Positions 46,544 through 55,830 are shown, counted from the first letter of the stretch. The stretch: 64,000 bases of DNA from Lachnospiraceae bacterium (GCA_910576335.1 CAJTIU010000007.1:124001-188000); one strand, 5' to 3'. The notes: generated from the letters alone by a model not told the origin. Program-made: numbers and translations.

Positions 46544-47932
46544 CTATTCACAGCCTGTGAGGCCGCCTGCCGCAACTAATCTTTTCCTTTTGTAAAAGTA
46601 ATATAGTATAAGCGGTACAGCGGTAGCAATCCAGGACATGGGATAGCTGATCATGATCATCTTAAGCTCATGCCAGCGGGGAACCACCAACAGAACCCAC
46701 GGGAGGCGTACGAAACAGACGCCTGCCAGTGTAATCAGGGTAGGAAAAAGTACATCGCCGATTCCACGGAGGGCACCGGAAAGGATTTCGATAAATACGA
46801 AGACAATATAACATGGCGTAATATAACGCAGCATATAAACTCCGATATTTACAACCTCCATATCAGTTGTGAAGATATGAAACAGCGGACGGCAGAAGGC
46901 TACCAGGAAGACAAGCAGAGCTCCGCATACTCCCAGTGACATGCACAGGCAGATCCGGACACTGCTAAATACCCGGTCATAACGTCTGGCGCCGTAATTC
47001 TGTCCGGAAAATGTAGTGATGGCAATGCCAAAGGCTCCGCATACGGTCCAAAAGATTGCATCCAGCTTGCCGTATGCCGCCCAGGCCGCTGCGCAGTCGG
47101 TACCGAAGCCATTCACAGCTGCCTGGATAATTACATTTGTGATTCCATACATACAGGACTGGAGCCCGCTTGGAAATCCAATGCGCAGCTCGGCTGTCAG
47201 CATGGAGGGCGTGATCCGTATAGAGGAAGGTAGCAGCTTCAGGAGGTCATAACTCTTCATCAGAGCCCGGGTGACCAGGAGGGCGCTGACAGTCTGGGAG
47301 ATAACGGTTGCTATCGCTACTCCGGCAATTCCAAGGCGGAAGACAAGCACCATAATAATATCCAGTACAATATTAAGCAGACAGCAGATAATCAGATAGT
47401 ACAGGGGGCGGCGGGAATCACCGATTGCCCTCATAATACCTGAACCCATATTAAAGACCAGGACTGCAGCCATACCAAGGAAATAAATTCTAAGATATAG
47501 GATGGAGTCGGAAAGTACATCTGCCGGTGTCTTTAGAATCGTCAGAAGCCATGGGGTCAGAAACCATCCGGGAACTGCAATTGCCAGACCCGCTATCATG
47601 GAAAATGCATATGCGGTATGTAAGCTTTCATGCAGGCTTCGTATATTTTTCGCTCCATAATGCTGTGAGATGACTACCGTGGCTCCGGCGGAAAGGCCGG
47701 TAAAAAATCCAATAATAAGATTCGATAATACAGCAGCAGAGCCGCCGACACTTGCAAGAGCCTGTTTCCCCACAAACCGGCCCACAATGACGGCATCCAC
47801 TGTATTATAAAGCTGTTGGAACAGCGTCCCGATCACAATCGGAAAGAAAAAAATCAGCAGCTGACGCCAGATTACACCCTCAGTAATCTGGTTTTGACTC
47901 ATACTCATATTCGCTTTTTTCATGACATACAC
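46544..47932 (-). CDS. MATE-family multidrug/sodium efflux protein
   Basis: 462 residues in 12 predicted helices forming two related halves, with the family start LLIFFFPIVIGTLFQQLYNT, DAVIVGRFVGKQALASVGGS and a later NYGARRYDRV. MATE pumps export cationic compounds using Na+ or H+. The true start may be ATG 47932 or an internal Met 4-10 residues in. Intact, single gene. Confidence 0.92.
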   Translation of the reverse strand: MYVMKKANMSMSQNQITEGVIWRQLLIFFFPIVIGTLFQQLYNTVDAVIVGRFVGKQALASVGGSAAVLSNLIIGFFTGLSAGATVVISQHYGAKNIRSLHESLHTAYAFSMIAGLAIAVPGWFLTPWLLTILKTPADVLSDSILYLRIYFLGMAAVLVFNMGSGIMRAIGDSRRPLYYLIICCLLNIVLDIIMVLVFRLGIAGVAIATVISQTVSALLVTRALMKSYDLLKLLPSSIRITPSMLTAELRIGFPSGLQSCMYGITNVIIQAAVNGFGTDCAAAWAAYGKLDAIFWTVCGAFGIAITTFSGQNYGARRYDRVFSSVRICLCMSLGVCGALLVFLVAFCRPLFHIFTTDMEVVNIGVYMLRYITPCYIVFVFIEILSGALRGIGDVLFPTLITLAGVCFVRLPWVLLVVPRWHELKMIMISYPMSWIATAVPLILYYFYKRKRLVAAGGLTGCE

Positions 47933-47986
47933 ACTCCTCTACACCGAATATAACATACATAGCCGGCAACTGCAATTAAAAGTTCG

Positions 47987-48185
47987 TTACTGTCCAAATA
48001 CATCTGATTCCAAGTTACTCTTCATGACCTGGGAGGCCTTCCTTTTAAAATATCTTCCGGCCCTCTCCGCTTCGTTGTTCGTTGGGACCACTGTCGGATC
48101 ATGCAGGAATAAGGCATAGTCCTGTTTGTCTGACTCCATACGTTTATAACAATTGAATCCTTCTTTGAAATATTCGCTCGGCCCC
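47987..48185 (-). pseudogene. IS66-like transposase, C-terminal fragment
   Basis: The minus-strand frame carries FLHDPTVVPTNNEAERAGRY and FKRKASQVMKSN, the typical C-terminal motif of IS66-type transposases (DPxxPxTNNxAER). Only about 65 residues remain. It lies between the MATE gene and the CobW operon. Confidence 0.7.
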
Positions 48186-48333
48186 GTCCCCCAACTGCAT
48201 CGCCCCTTGCATATCTTAAAGGAATTTAATATAATAGTAGATGATTTGTTGCTGTGAACGGCCTTCCAGGCCGTGAATAGTAACGATGATTTTGGTTTTT
48301 GTATGTAACAGTACAGGAAAAGGGGTATTAAGA

Positions 48334-49494
48334 ATGACAAAGGTAGATATTATTTCGGGCTTTCTCGGGGCGGGGAAGACTACGTTTATTAAGCTGCTTC
48401 TTGAAAAGGTTTTTGCCGGGCAGAAGCTGGTGCTGATTGAAAATGAATTTGGAGAGATTGGTATTGACGGAGGTTTTTTGAAGGATGCAGGGATTGAGAT
48501 TACGGAGATGAATTCCGGATGCATCTGCTGTACTCTTGTGGGAGATTTTAGTGAGGCGCTCTGCAAGGTGATTAAGGAGTACCATCCGGACCGGATTCTC
48601 ATTGAGCCGTCCGGCGTTGGAAAGCTGTCGGATGTTGTCCGGGCGGTAGAGGCTGTGCGGGGTGATGTGGATATTGAAGTGTCGGGCAGGATTACGGTGG
48701 CTGACGGTAAAAAGGCCAGGGTATATCTTAAGAATTTCGGAGAGTTTTTTGAGGATCAGGTAAAGCATGCGTCCACAATCGTTGTAAGCCGTACACAGCT
48801 TATGTCAGACGAAAAGGTAGAAGAGTGTGTGCATATGCTCCGGGAGGAAAATGAGGAGGCCGCGATTATCACAACGCCGTGGGATCAGCTCGGGAAAGAG
48901 GCAGTAGTGCGTGCGTTAGAGCATGGCGAGGAGATAGAAGAGCTGTTGGAAGTCCGTGATGACTGGGGGGATCATGGTGATCATGAGCACCACGGTCAAC
49001 ACGGACATGGTGAATGCAGCCATCATAAGGAGCACGGGCATGGTAAGTGCTGTCATCATGAAGAGCACGGGCATGGTGAATGTTGTCACCATGAAGATCA
49101 TGCTCATCATGGGTCTGGCGAATGCGGAGGTCATGGACATCATGATCATCACCATGGACATGGCGGGTGCTGTGGACATGATCACCATGGTCATGACCAT
49201 CATGGACATCATCATGCGGATGAGATTTTCACAAGCTGGGGAAAGGAGACGGCTCATAAGTATACGGAGGAAGAGCTGGATTATATTGTAAAGGCATTGT
49301 CAGAGACGGATGCTTGTGGTACAATTCTCCGTTCGAAAGGAATTCTTGCAATGTCAGACGGAACATGGCGGCAGTTTGATCTTGTACCGGAGGAGTATGA
49401 GATCAGGGAAAGCCAGGCCGATTATACAGGACGTCTGTGTGTCATAGGAACAGACTTGAAAGAAGAGGAGCTGGCGAAGTTATTTCACATCTGA
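48334..49494 (+). CDS. CobW-family GTPase with long His/Cys-rich metal-binding segment
   Basis: 386 residues from ATG 48334 (AAAAGGGG upstream; the upstream ATG at 48286 lacks one). G3E GTPase: Walker A GFLGAGKTTF, the family motif SGCICC, and SRTQL as the base motif. Residues about 208-305 hold a His/Cys/Gly stretch with an 11-residue unit (CCHHEEHGHGE) repeated in tandem at DNA level. The CobW C-terminal domain follows (WGKETAHKYTEEELDYIVKA). Such proteins bind or insert Zn, Co or Ni. It starts an operon with an aldo/keto reductase and a second CobW-like gene. Confidence 0.92.
   Translation: MTKVDIISGFLGAGKTTFIKLLLEKVFAGQKLVLIENEFGEIGIDGGFLKDAGIEITEMNSGCICCTLVGDFSEALCKVIKEYHPDRILIEPSGVGKLSDVVRAVEAVRGDVDIEVSGRITVADGKKARVYLKNFGEFFEDQVKHASTIVVSRTQLMSDEKVEECVHMLREENEEAAIITTPWDQLGKEAVVRALEHGEEIEELLEVRDDWGDHGDHEHHGQHGHGECSHHKEHGHGKCCHHEEHGHGECCHHEDHAHHGSGECGGHGHHDHHHGHGGCCGHDHHGHDHHGHHHADEIFTSWGKETAHKYTEEELDYIVKALSETDACGTILRSKGILAMSDGTWRQFDLVPEEYEIRESQADYTGRLCVIGTDLKEEELAKLFHI
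49015..49113 (+). repeat. 33-bp tandem repeat within the CobW gene
   Basis: Three consecutive 33-base units (49015-49047, 49048-49080, 49081-49113) code for CSHHKEHGHGK, CCHHEEHGHGE and CCHHEDHAHHG. Unit number can change by slippage and would alter metal capacity. Confidence 0.75.
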
Positions 49495-49570
49495 AATGTA
49501 ACGGAACCATCGCACTGCGAATTATGAATATTGCCTGGAGACGGCCAGGAGAAAACAGGAGAGGTGAGAA

Positions 49571-50581
49571 ATGGCAGACATTGCAAATATATACACGGCA
49601 GATAAAACAAGGTATGAGAGGATGCCTTACAACAGGGTGGGCAGGAGCGGCTTGAAATTCCCGGCGGTTTCCCTGGGATTCTGGCATAATTTTGGCTCAA
49701 AGGACAACTATGACAATATGAAGGAGATGTGCAGGACCGCATTTGACCATGGAATCACACAGTTTGATCTTGCGAATAATTACGGGCCGGTATACGGAAG
49801 CGCCGAGATCAGCCTTGGAAGGATTATGCAGGAGGATTTCCTTCCTTACCGTGATGAACTGGTTATCACAACGAAAGCCGGATACGATATGTGGGACGGT
49901 CCTTATGGCGACCATGGCAGCAGAAAATATCTGATGGCAAGCATTGATCAGAGCCTTAAGCGCATGAAACTGGATTACGTGGACATTTTCTATCATCACC
50001 GTATGGATAAGGAGACGCCCCTTGAGGAGACCATGACGGCCCTTGCTGATATTGTAAGGAGCGGAAAGGCGCTCTATGCAGGAGTGTCCAATTATGATAA
50101 GGAATATACTGAAAAAGCAGCAAGCCTCCTGAGAGAGCTGCACTGTCCATTTATTGTTAACCAGCGATGCTACTCGATTTTTGACAGAACGATTGAGGAG
50201 GACGGCGTGAAGGCATACTGTAAAGAGGCAGGCGTGGGAATCATAGCATTCAGCCCATTGGCGCAGGGAATGCTGACGGACAAATATCTTCATGGTATCC
50301 CGGCAGACAGCCGTATTGGAAGAGACAGCCGTTTCCTTCATGCCAGCGATTTGACGGAGGAACGCCTGACACAGATCCGCTGCCTTAACAAACTGGCCGG
50401 AGAACGGGGACAGACACTGGCTCAGATGGCGCTTTCATGGATCTTAAAAGACGACGAGGTATGCTCTGTGCTGATTGGTGCCTCCAGACCCCGGCAGATT
50501 ATAGAGAATATACCGGCAGCAGACCACACGGACTTTACCCGGGAGGAGCTGCAGGCCATTGAGAAAATCTGTGGAAGATAA
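49571..50581 (+). CDS. Aldo/keto reductase (YghZ/Kv-beta-like)
   Basis: 336 residues in a TIM-barrel. The catalytic tetrad is visible: Asp and Tyr in FDLANNYGPVYG, Lys in VITTKAGYDMW, His in IFYHHRMDKETP. The NADPH site is near WILKDDEVCSVLIGASRP. It is closest to L-glyceraldehyde-3-phosphate / methylglyoxal reductases. It lies 76 bases after the CobW gene and 15 before the next CobW-like gene, so it is probably co-transcribed. GAGAGGTGAG upstream of the start. Confidence 0.92.
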   Translation: MADIANIYTADKTRYERMPYNRVGRSGLKFPAVSLGFWHNFGSKDNYDNMKEMCRTAFDHGITQFDLANNYGPVYGSAEISLGRIMQEDFLPYRDELVITTKAGYDMWDGPYGDHGSRKYLMASIDQSLKRMKLDYVDIFYHHRMDKETPLEETMTALADIVRSGKALYAGVSNYDKEYTEKAASLLRELHCPFIVNQRCYSIFDRTIEEDGVKAYCKEAGVGIIAFSPLAQGMLTDKYLHGIPADSRIGRDSRFLHASDLTEERLTQIRCLNKLAGERGQTLAQMALSWILKDDEVCSVLIGASRPRQIIENIPAADHTDFTREELQAIEKICGR

Positions 50582-50596
50582 AATCCAGGAGGAAAT

Positions 50597-51553
50597 ATGA
50601 TGTTTGGACAGACGCCGATACCGGTATTTGTTGTAACCGGTTTTCTGGACAGCGGTAAGACAACGCTTGTAAAGGATACGCTCATGGAGCAGGACTGGAT
50701 AGAGCCGGGCCTGACATTGTTAATTCGCTGCGAAGAGGGCGAGGAGGAATACTCCAGGGAATATCTTGAAGACAATGAAATGGTTCTTTTAAATATAGAA
50801 GAGCCTGACCAGCTAAACAGTGATTTTTTTAAAAATTGCGAGAAGAATTATCATCCAACGCAGATTGTAATTGAGTACAACGGTATGTGGAAACTTAGTT
50901 ACCTTCTGACAATCAAGTATCCGCGTAACTGGCAGATTCAGGGAGTGTATTCTACGGTAAATGGATCAACGCTGGATATGTATCTGAAGAATATGCGTAA
51001 TGTGCTGATGGAGCAGCTTACGGAATCCGCGCTTATTGTGATAAACAGATGCCCTCAGGAGCTCAACCGTTCCAATTTCCGACGTGCCCTGAAGGTACAG
51101 AATCCTATGGCACAGCTGATCTTTGAGGGAATGGATGGAAGGATTATACAGCCCACCGCAGAAGATCTTCCCTATGATGTCACGGGAGACAGGATTGTGG
51201 TGTCCGATGAAGATTACGGCATCTGGTATGTAGATGCCTATGACCATCCGGAGTTATATATGCACAAGGAGATCGAATTTACTGCACAGGCATTTCGCCC
51301 GAAGGGAATGGGGGAGGATCTGTTTGTGCCGGTAAGGAAGATTATGACCTGCTGTGCGGAGGATATCCGTTATTACGGCTATCCTTGCAAGATTATGGAA
51401 AGGACAGATATTCCATTAAAAAAATGGGTCCGCATACGTGCGCGTTTTGAATTTGAATATACTTCTGCATCGGGGAATGAGCAGCCGGTATTGTATCTGA
51501 TACAGATCGGTCTGACGGAAAAACCAAAAGAGGATGTGGTTGCATTAGTATAA
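50597..51553 (+). CDS. CobW-like P-loop protein with DUF1980/TIGR03943-like C-terminus
   Basis: 318 residues. The Walker A is VTGFLDSGKTTL, but the CxCC motif of true CobW is missing; instead LLIRCEEGEEEY follows. The C-terminal ~90 residues (FTAQAFRPKGMGEDLFVPVR, CCAEDIRYYGYPCK, RIRARFEFEY) resemble the DUF1980/TIGR03943 proteins found beside metal permeases. I infer a role in metal handling together with the first CobW gene. AGGAGG upstream. The operon ends in a terminator. Confidence 0.82.
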   Translation: MMFGQTPIPVFVVTGFLDSGKTTLVKDTLMEQDWIEPGLTLLIRCEEGEEEYSREYLEDNEMVLLNIEEPDQLNSDFFKNCEKNYHPTQIVIEYNGMWKLSYLLTIKYPRNWQIQGVYSTVNGSTLDMYLKNMRNVLMEQLTESALIVINRCPQELNRSNFRRALKVQNPMAQLIFEGMDGRIIQPTAEDLPYDVTGDRIVVSDEDYGIWYVDAYDHPELYMHKEIEFTAQAFRPKGMGEDLFVPVRKIMTCCAEDIRYYGYPCKIMERTDIPLKKWVRIRARFEFEYTSASGNEQPVLYLIQIGLTEKPKEDVVALV

Positions 51554-51558
51554 AAATA

Positions 51559-51598
51559 GTGTCCATCTGCAAAATAGCAGATGGACGCTGTTTTTTTG
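51559..51598 (+). terminator. Intrinsic terminator of the CobW operon
   Basis: GTCCATCTGC (51561-51570) pairs with GCAGATGGAC (51577-51586), followed by GCTGTTTTTTTG. Confidence 0.9.
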
Positions 51599-51636
51599 AT
51601 GCAGAATAACCGCATTCCCTAATCAAACCCCTTTTC

Positions 51637-52368
51637 TTACAAAAGTGAGCATGCCTCACTGTCTGCCACGATTGTAACATCCGGATGAAGCTGCAGTACA
51701 GATGCCGGAACCTCTGGCGTAACAGGCCCGCACACAACCTTCTTAAGAATCTCAGCCTTATCTTTGCCGCTTACGACAACAAGAATCTTCTTCGCCAGCA
51801 TGATCGTTCGGATTCCCATTGTATATGCCTGGCGGGGAACATCCGCCTCAGATTCAAAGAAACGCTTGTTTGCTTCAATAGTGCTTTCTGTCAGATCTAC
51901 ACAGTTGGTTCCCTTAGAGAAAGAATCCGCAGGTTCATTAAACCCAATATGTCCATTATGTCCGAGCCCCAGAAGCTGCAGATCAATCCCGCCCACATTT
52001 TCAATAATCTCATCATATTCTCTGCACGCCTTTTCAGCATCCGGCTCAAGTCCATCCGGAACAAAGGTATGTGCCTTGTCAACATTTACATGGTTGAATA
52101 AATTCGTATTCATGAAATAACGATAACTCTGGTCATTATCAGGGGCAAGTCCCTTGTACTCGTCAAGATTTACACTCGTTATTCTGGAAAAGTCCAGATC
52201 TCCGTCTTTGAACCGTTCAATCAGCTGCTCATACGTTCCGACCGGAGAAGAGCCAGTAGCCAGACCAAGCGTACAGTCAGGCTTTAAAATCATCTGTGCT
52301 GCAATTATGTTTGCCGCTTTGCGGCTTAGATCCTTATAATCGCTTGCTTTGCAAATAACCATATTCAT
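51637..52368 (-). CDS. nagB: Glucosamine-6-phosphate deaminase
   Basis: 243 residues, normal length. It converts GlcN-6-P to fructose-6-P and ammonia. Landmarks: LGLATGSSPVGTYEQLI, TSVNLDEYKGL, the catalytic region LLGLGHNGHIGFNEPADSF and TMGIRTIMLAKKILVVVSGK. It is divergent from nagA; together they degrade N-acetylglucosamine 6-phosphate. Ribosome site AAGAGGAAATG. Intact. Confidence 0.97.
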   Translation of the reverse strand: MNMVICKASDYKDLSRKAANIIAAQMILKPDCTLGLATGSSPVGTYEQLIERFKDGDLDFSRITSVNLDEYKGLAPDNDQSYRYFMNTNLFNHVNVDKAHTFVPDGLEPDAEKACREYDEIIENVGGIDLQLLGLGHNGHIGFNEPADSFSKGTNCVDLTESTIEANKRFFESEADVPRQAYTMGIRTIMLAKKILVVVSGKDKAEILKKVVCGPVTPEVPASVLQLHPDVTIVADSEACSLL

Positions 52369-52594
52369 TTCCTCTTTTCTTTTTTTAAATAGCTGTCATA
52401 GCTGTCCAGGTGTAACGCCTAAGCATGTGTGCGTTTCCGGGCTGTGAGTAATAACATTACACCCCTATTCATTAGTATATCAGCAAATAATAGAATTTCA
52501 ATATAAAAATGTTTTAAGTGTTTCTTTTGTAGTGCTTTCCTGTATGGTAATATATTAACAGGAGAAAAATAAAAAGTAAAAAAGGAGAAGGGCT
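52369..52594. promoter_or_regulatory. Shared nagB-nagA control region
   Basis: The divergent spacer of 226 bases is AT-rich. TGGTAATAT at about 52543 looks like an extended -10 for nagA. A diverged inverted repeat of the GTGAATAGTAAC type (GTGAGTAATAAC, 52443-52454) lies on the nagB side. No clear NagR/GntR operator could be identified by eye. Confidence 0.4.
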
Positions 52595-53776
52595 ATGATA
52601 ATCAAAAATATAAAAGTGTATGGTGAAGACCAGATGTTTCGAGAGGGATGGGTCAGGATTCAGAACGGATTTTTTACAGAAGTATACCGTAAGAATTCTT
52701 TAGAAGATTCTCATACCTTTTCAGTGAATGACACGGAGAAAATCATTGACGGTGAAGACTGCTATGCGATACCCGGGCTGATTGACATGCATTTTCATGG
52801 ATGTATGGGCTATGACTTCTGCGACGGAACAAAAGAGGCAATTGAGGCAATCGCAAAATACCAGGCGTCAATCGGGGTGGCGGCAATTGCCCCGGCTACA
52901 ATGACGCTTCCTGTAAAAGAACTGGAAGCGATTCTGTCAACTGCTGCAGAATACAAAAAAGAACCCCATCCAGGTGCAGAGCTTGCAGGTATTAATATGG
53001 AAGGGCCATTTATCAGTAAAGAGAAAAAAGGGGCACAGGACGAGAGACATATTATATCCTGCAGGAAAGACATCTGCCGCCGCTTCCTGCACGCATCTGG
53101 AGGATTAGTCAAGTTCATTGGCATTGCACCAGAAAGCAGCAGTGACGCACTGGAATTTATTCATGAGATGAAAGAAGAGGTAAAGATCTCCCTGGCCCAC
53201 ACAAATGCAGATTACGATACAGCAAAAGCAGCATTTGATGCAGGCGCATGCCATGCGGTGCACCTGTATAATGCCATGCCTGCCTTTACACACCGGGCTC
53301 CAGGCGTCATTGGGGCCGTATCTGACAGCCCCCATGTAAATGCAGAGATCATCTGTGACGGCATTCATGTCCATCCATCCGCAGTACGCGCCGCATTCCG
53401 GATGTTTGGTCCGGACCGGATGATTCTCATAAGCGACAGCATGCGTGCCGCCGGAATGCCAGACGGAAGATACACCCTGGGGGGCCTGGAGGTGGAGGTC
53501 AGGGGAAAACGTGCCTCTCTTGTGTCAGACGGCGCACTGGCAGGTTCTGTAACAAACCTTATGGATTGTATGAAAACAGCAGTAAAAGAAATGGGAATCC
53601 CACTTGAGACAGCAGTAGCGTGTGCAAGTATGAACCCAGCCAGGGCACTCGGAATCTATGACACATACGGTTCCATCACACTAGGGAAAAAAGGCTTTAT
53701 CGTATTACTTGACGAGAGCCTGGAGGTAAAGCGCGTGTTGGGGACGGGGCATTTGTACAATAATTCCAACATTTAA
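52595..53776 (+). CDS. nagA: N-acetylglucosamine-6-phosphate deacetylase
   Basis: 393 residues. An amidohydrolase barrel with metal motif GLIDMHFHGCMGYD, the Glu ligand in GINMEGPFIS, His ligands in SLAHTNADYD and HAVHLYNAMPAF, and the catalytic Asp in ILISDSMRAAG. It hydrolyses GlcNAc-6-P to GlcN-6-P and acetate. The last 12 residues (from LGTGH) are encoded by a half copy of the dispersed palindrome (53738-53758), which may have replaced the native end. AAAAGGAGAAGG upstream. Confidence 0.96.
   Translation: MIIKNIKVYGEDQMFREGWVRIQNGFFTEVYRKNSLEDSHTFSVNDTEKIIDGEDCYAIPGLIDMHFHGCMGYDFCDGTKEAIEAIAKYQASIGVAAIAPATMTLPVKELEAILSTAAEYKKEPHPGAELAGINMEGPFISKEKKGAQDERHIISCRKDICRRFLHASGGLVKFIGIAPESSSDALEFIHEMKEEVKISLAHTNADYDTAKAAFDAGACHAVHLYNAMPAFTHRAPGVIGAVSDSPHVNAEIICDGIHVHPSAVRAAFRMFGPDRMILISDSMRAAGMPDGRYTLGGLEVEVRGKRASLVSDGALAGSVTNLMDCMKTAVKEMGIPLETAVACASMNPARALGIYDTYGSITLGKKGFIVLLDESLEVKRVLGTGHLYNNSNI
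53738..53758 (+). repeat. Half copy of the dispersed palindrome inside nagA
   Basis: TTGGGGACGGGGCATTTGTA matches one arm of the repeat family (variant centre CATTTGTAC). It encodes LGTGHLY in the same frame used by the other translated copies. The matching second arm is absent. Confidence 0.7.
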
Positions 53777-53808
53777 AACAGAATTCTTTACATTTCATAC
53801 AAAAGCTA

Positions 53809-53836
53809 TTGATCTATTTTATTTATACGTTAAAAT
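53809..53836 (+). promoter_or_regulatory. Promoter of the dicarboxylate symporter gene
   Basis: TTGATC (53809-53814), a 16-base spacer, TAAAAT (53831-53836). Confidence 0.6.
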
Positions 53837-53910
53837 ATAGTTAAGAATCAGAGATGGCCACTCGAAAATGAAAACACTATATGAATGATTGTAAGAACGA
53901 AAAGTAAAGG

Positions 53911-55170
53911 ATGGATGAAAAGATGGAGAAGAAAAAAGGGCTTTCGATATCTCTTACGACACAGATTCTGATCGCAACGGTCGGTGGTATTGTGTTTGGT
54001 GCAATTATTGGAGAATGGGCAGCGAATCTGAAGTTTATCGGTGACATTTTCCTTCGTTTGATTCAGATGTCAGTCGTGCTCCTTGTTATGTCTGCGGTAG
54101 CGGCGGCAGTTGGCAGCGGCGATGGACAGGATGTTGGAAAGATGGGCTTCCACACTTTCAAATGGATTATCTTATTTACAATTATTTCCGCAGGCTTTGG
54201 CGTTGTGCTTTCCATGCTCTTTAAACCAGGCGTGGGTATTTCGCTGGGAGATGCTGAGGAGCTTGCAAATACGGCTGTTGAATCTTCGTCTCTGCAGGAA
54301 ACGATTCTGGGATTCGTGCCGACGAATGTAATCAGCTCCATGGCAGAAGGCGCTATGGTTCCATGTATCGTGTTTGCGTTGTTCTTCGGTATTGCAATGG
54401 GCGCTTATACGAAGCAGAGCGGCAACCGCGTTATGGTTGAATGGGTGAAGAGCCTGAACGCAGTTATTACAAATATTATTAAGACCGTTATGCACATTGC
54501 GCCGATCGGTATTTTCTGCCTGCTGGCAAATGTGGCTGGTTCTACTGGCCTGAAGGTCATTATTCCAATGCTGAAGTTCCTTGGCGTGCTTCTGATCGGT
54601 GATGTGATCCAGTTCCTGCTATTCGGACCTTTCACGGCAGCACTGTGTAAGATAAATGTTACAAAGATGCCAAAGAAATTTGCCAAGATGTCCATTATGG
54701 CAGTTACGACAACTTCAGGTGCGATCTGCCTTCCGACAAAGATGGAGGACGCGGTTACAAAGTTTGGCGTAAGCCGTAAGGTCGCAGATTTTACAGGACC
54801 GATCACCATGTCCATGAACAGCTGCGGAGCCGCACAGTGCTATGTGGCAGCAATTTTCTTCATGGCGCAGGCAACAGGCATTCAGATGTCTGTATATCAG
54901 ATGGGGATGGCAATTCTGTTATCCTGCCTGATGTGTATGGGCACCATCTCTGTGCCGGGAGGCTCGGTAATTGTATATACGTTCCTCGCATCCTCACTCG
55001 GCCTGTCACTCGACAGTATTGCAGTGCTGATCGGTATTGACTGGTTTGCCGGAATGTTCCGTACACTGATGAACGTAGATGTGGATGTCATGGTAGGTAT
55101 GCTTGTTGCAAGTAAGCTTGGTGAGCTGGACAGAGATGTCTATAATGAAGTAAAGACAGTTACATATTAA
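53911..55170 (+). CDS. Dicarboxylate/amino acid:cation symporter (DAACS family)
   Basis: 419 residues with eight helices and two re-entrant loops typical of GltP/SstT-type carriers. Landmarks: LIQMSVVLLVMSAVAAAVGS (first hairpin), TTTSGAICLPTKMEDAVTKF (the serine-rich/TTTSS equivalent), TGPITMSMNSCGAAQCYVAA (NMDGT-like position reads SMNSCGAA), and IDWFAGMFRTLMNVDVDVM with the substrate-side Asp/Arg pattern. It imports glutamate, aspartate, serine or a dicarboxylate with Na+ or H+; which one is not clear. Start at 53911 or 53923. Confidence 0.9.
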   Translation: MDEKMEKKKGLSISLTTQILIATVGGIVFGAIIGEWAANLKFIGDIFLRLIQMSVVLLVMSAVAAAVGSGDGQDVGKMGFHTFKWIILFTIISAGFGVVLSMLFKPGVGISLGDAEELANTAVESSSLQETILGFVPTNVISSMAEGAMVPCIVFALFFGIAMGAYTKQSGNRVMVEWVKSLNAVITNIIKTVMHIAPIGIFCLLANVAGSTGLKVIIPMLKFLGVLLIGDVIQFLLFGPFTAALCKINVTKMPKKFAKMSIMAVTTTSGAICLPTKMEDAVTKFGVSRKVADFTGPITMSMNSCGAAQCYVAAIFFMAQATGIQMSVYQMGMAILLSCLMCMGTISVPGGSVIVYTFLASSLGLSLDSIAVLIGIDWFAGMFRTLMNVDVDVMVGMLVASKLGELDRDVYNEVKTVTY

Positions 55171-55236
55171 AATCAGCCAATTTCGAATCACTATAAATAT
55201 ATAACTCTCTCTAGAGTGTGTAAAAACACTCAAAAG

Positions 55237-55275
55237 GGATGCCGGGATATCATTCTTTCCGGCATTCTTTTTTTG
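55237..55275 (+). terminator. Intrinsic terminator of the symporter gene
   Basis: ATGCCGG (55239-55245) pairs with CCGGCAT (55259-55265), followed by TCTTTTTTTG. Confidence 0.85.
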
Positions 55276-55351
55276 ATATAGGAATTTTTTGGGAATTTCG
55301 CTTTTTGGTACATCTCGCTGTACGGCATCCGAGCCGATAAAGTGGTGAATA

Positions 55352-55382
55352 GTGTTACTGTGAACGGAGTGAACAGTAACAC
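55352..55382. repeat. 10-bp hairpin related to the GTGAATAGTAAC family
   Basis: GTGTTACTGT (55352-55361) pairs with ACAGTAACAC (55373-55382). It lies between the symporter terminator and the T-box leader. The rest of the spacer up to about 55450 shows nothing further that I can support. Confidence 0.6.
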
Positions 55383-55451
55383 AATAGTAACGTTTATTCT
55401 GTTTATTATGATTATTAGTATTGCATTTTCCTGCAACTTGTGCTAACATTA

Positions 55452-55742
55452 GAAAATAATTTAGGAAGAAAAGGCAATGAAGGAGACTCTGTCCTTTGGA
55501 ACTCGACAGGAATGAGGCGTCGCCGACTGAGAGCGCCCCTTGAGGAATAAGGACAACAGGGAACACTCCGGAGCTGATCAGCTGAACCCCGTGCAGGGAA
55601 GCAGGCCAGGGCAAGTAGGCTGATACGTGGCACGCGTTAAGTGCAAGAGATGAATTCAAAGGCGAATTCAAGGCGGGTGGTACCGCGGATAATAGATGAC
55701 AGATCCGTCCCGGAATACAAGAACTGTATTCCGGGATTTTTA
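55452..55742 (+). promoter_or_regulatory. T-box leader of aspS-gatCAB
   Basis: The T-box core GGCGGGTGGTACCGCGG (55672-55688) is followed by an intrinsic terminator (CCCGGAATAC, 55709-55718, with GTATTCCGGG, 55726-55735, then ATTTTT). Upstream, about 220 bases fold into the Stem I region starting near GGAAGAAAAGGCAATGA. A loop closed by CTGTC/GACAG contains AAC (55500-55502), a possible asparagine specifier, which would fit the genes downstream; GAC (Asp) is the other option. Uncharged tRNA would favour read-through into the synthetase gene. Confidence 0.9.
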
Positions 55743-55830
55743 TAATATAGGAAACTTTATTCCCTGTATTATAAAAACCCTCCGGGGGATGCGTACTTTG
55801 TTTTTGACTATTTTACGAGGAGGATATGCA

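Noticed and set aside
49015-49113. 33-bp units considered as a CRISPR-like array
   Set aside because: The units are directly adjacent without spacers and code in frame for a metal-binding segment. No CRISPR array or cas gene was found.
48916-49291. Long Met/His-like frames on both strands over the CobW His-rich segment
   Set aside because: They are shadows produced by the CAT/CAC-rich repeat; the real frame is the CobW GTPase.
53911-55170. C4-dicarboxylate specificity for the DAACS symporter
   Set aside because: The substrate motif differs from both GltP and DctA types, so no specific substrate is claimed.
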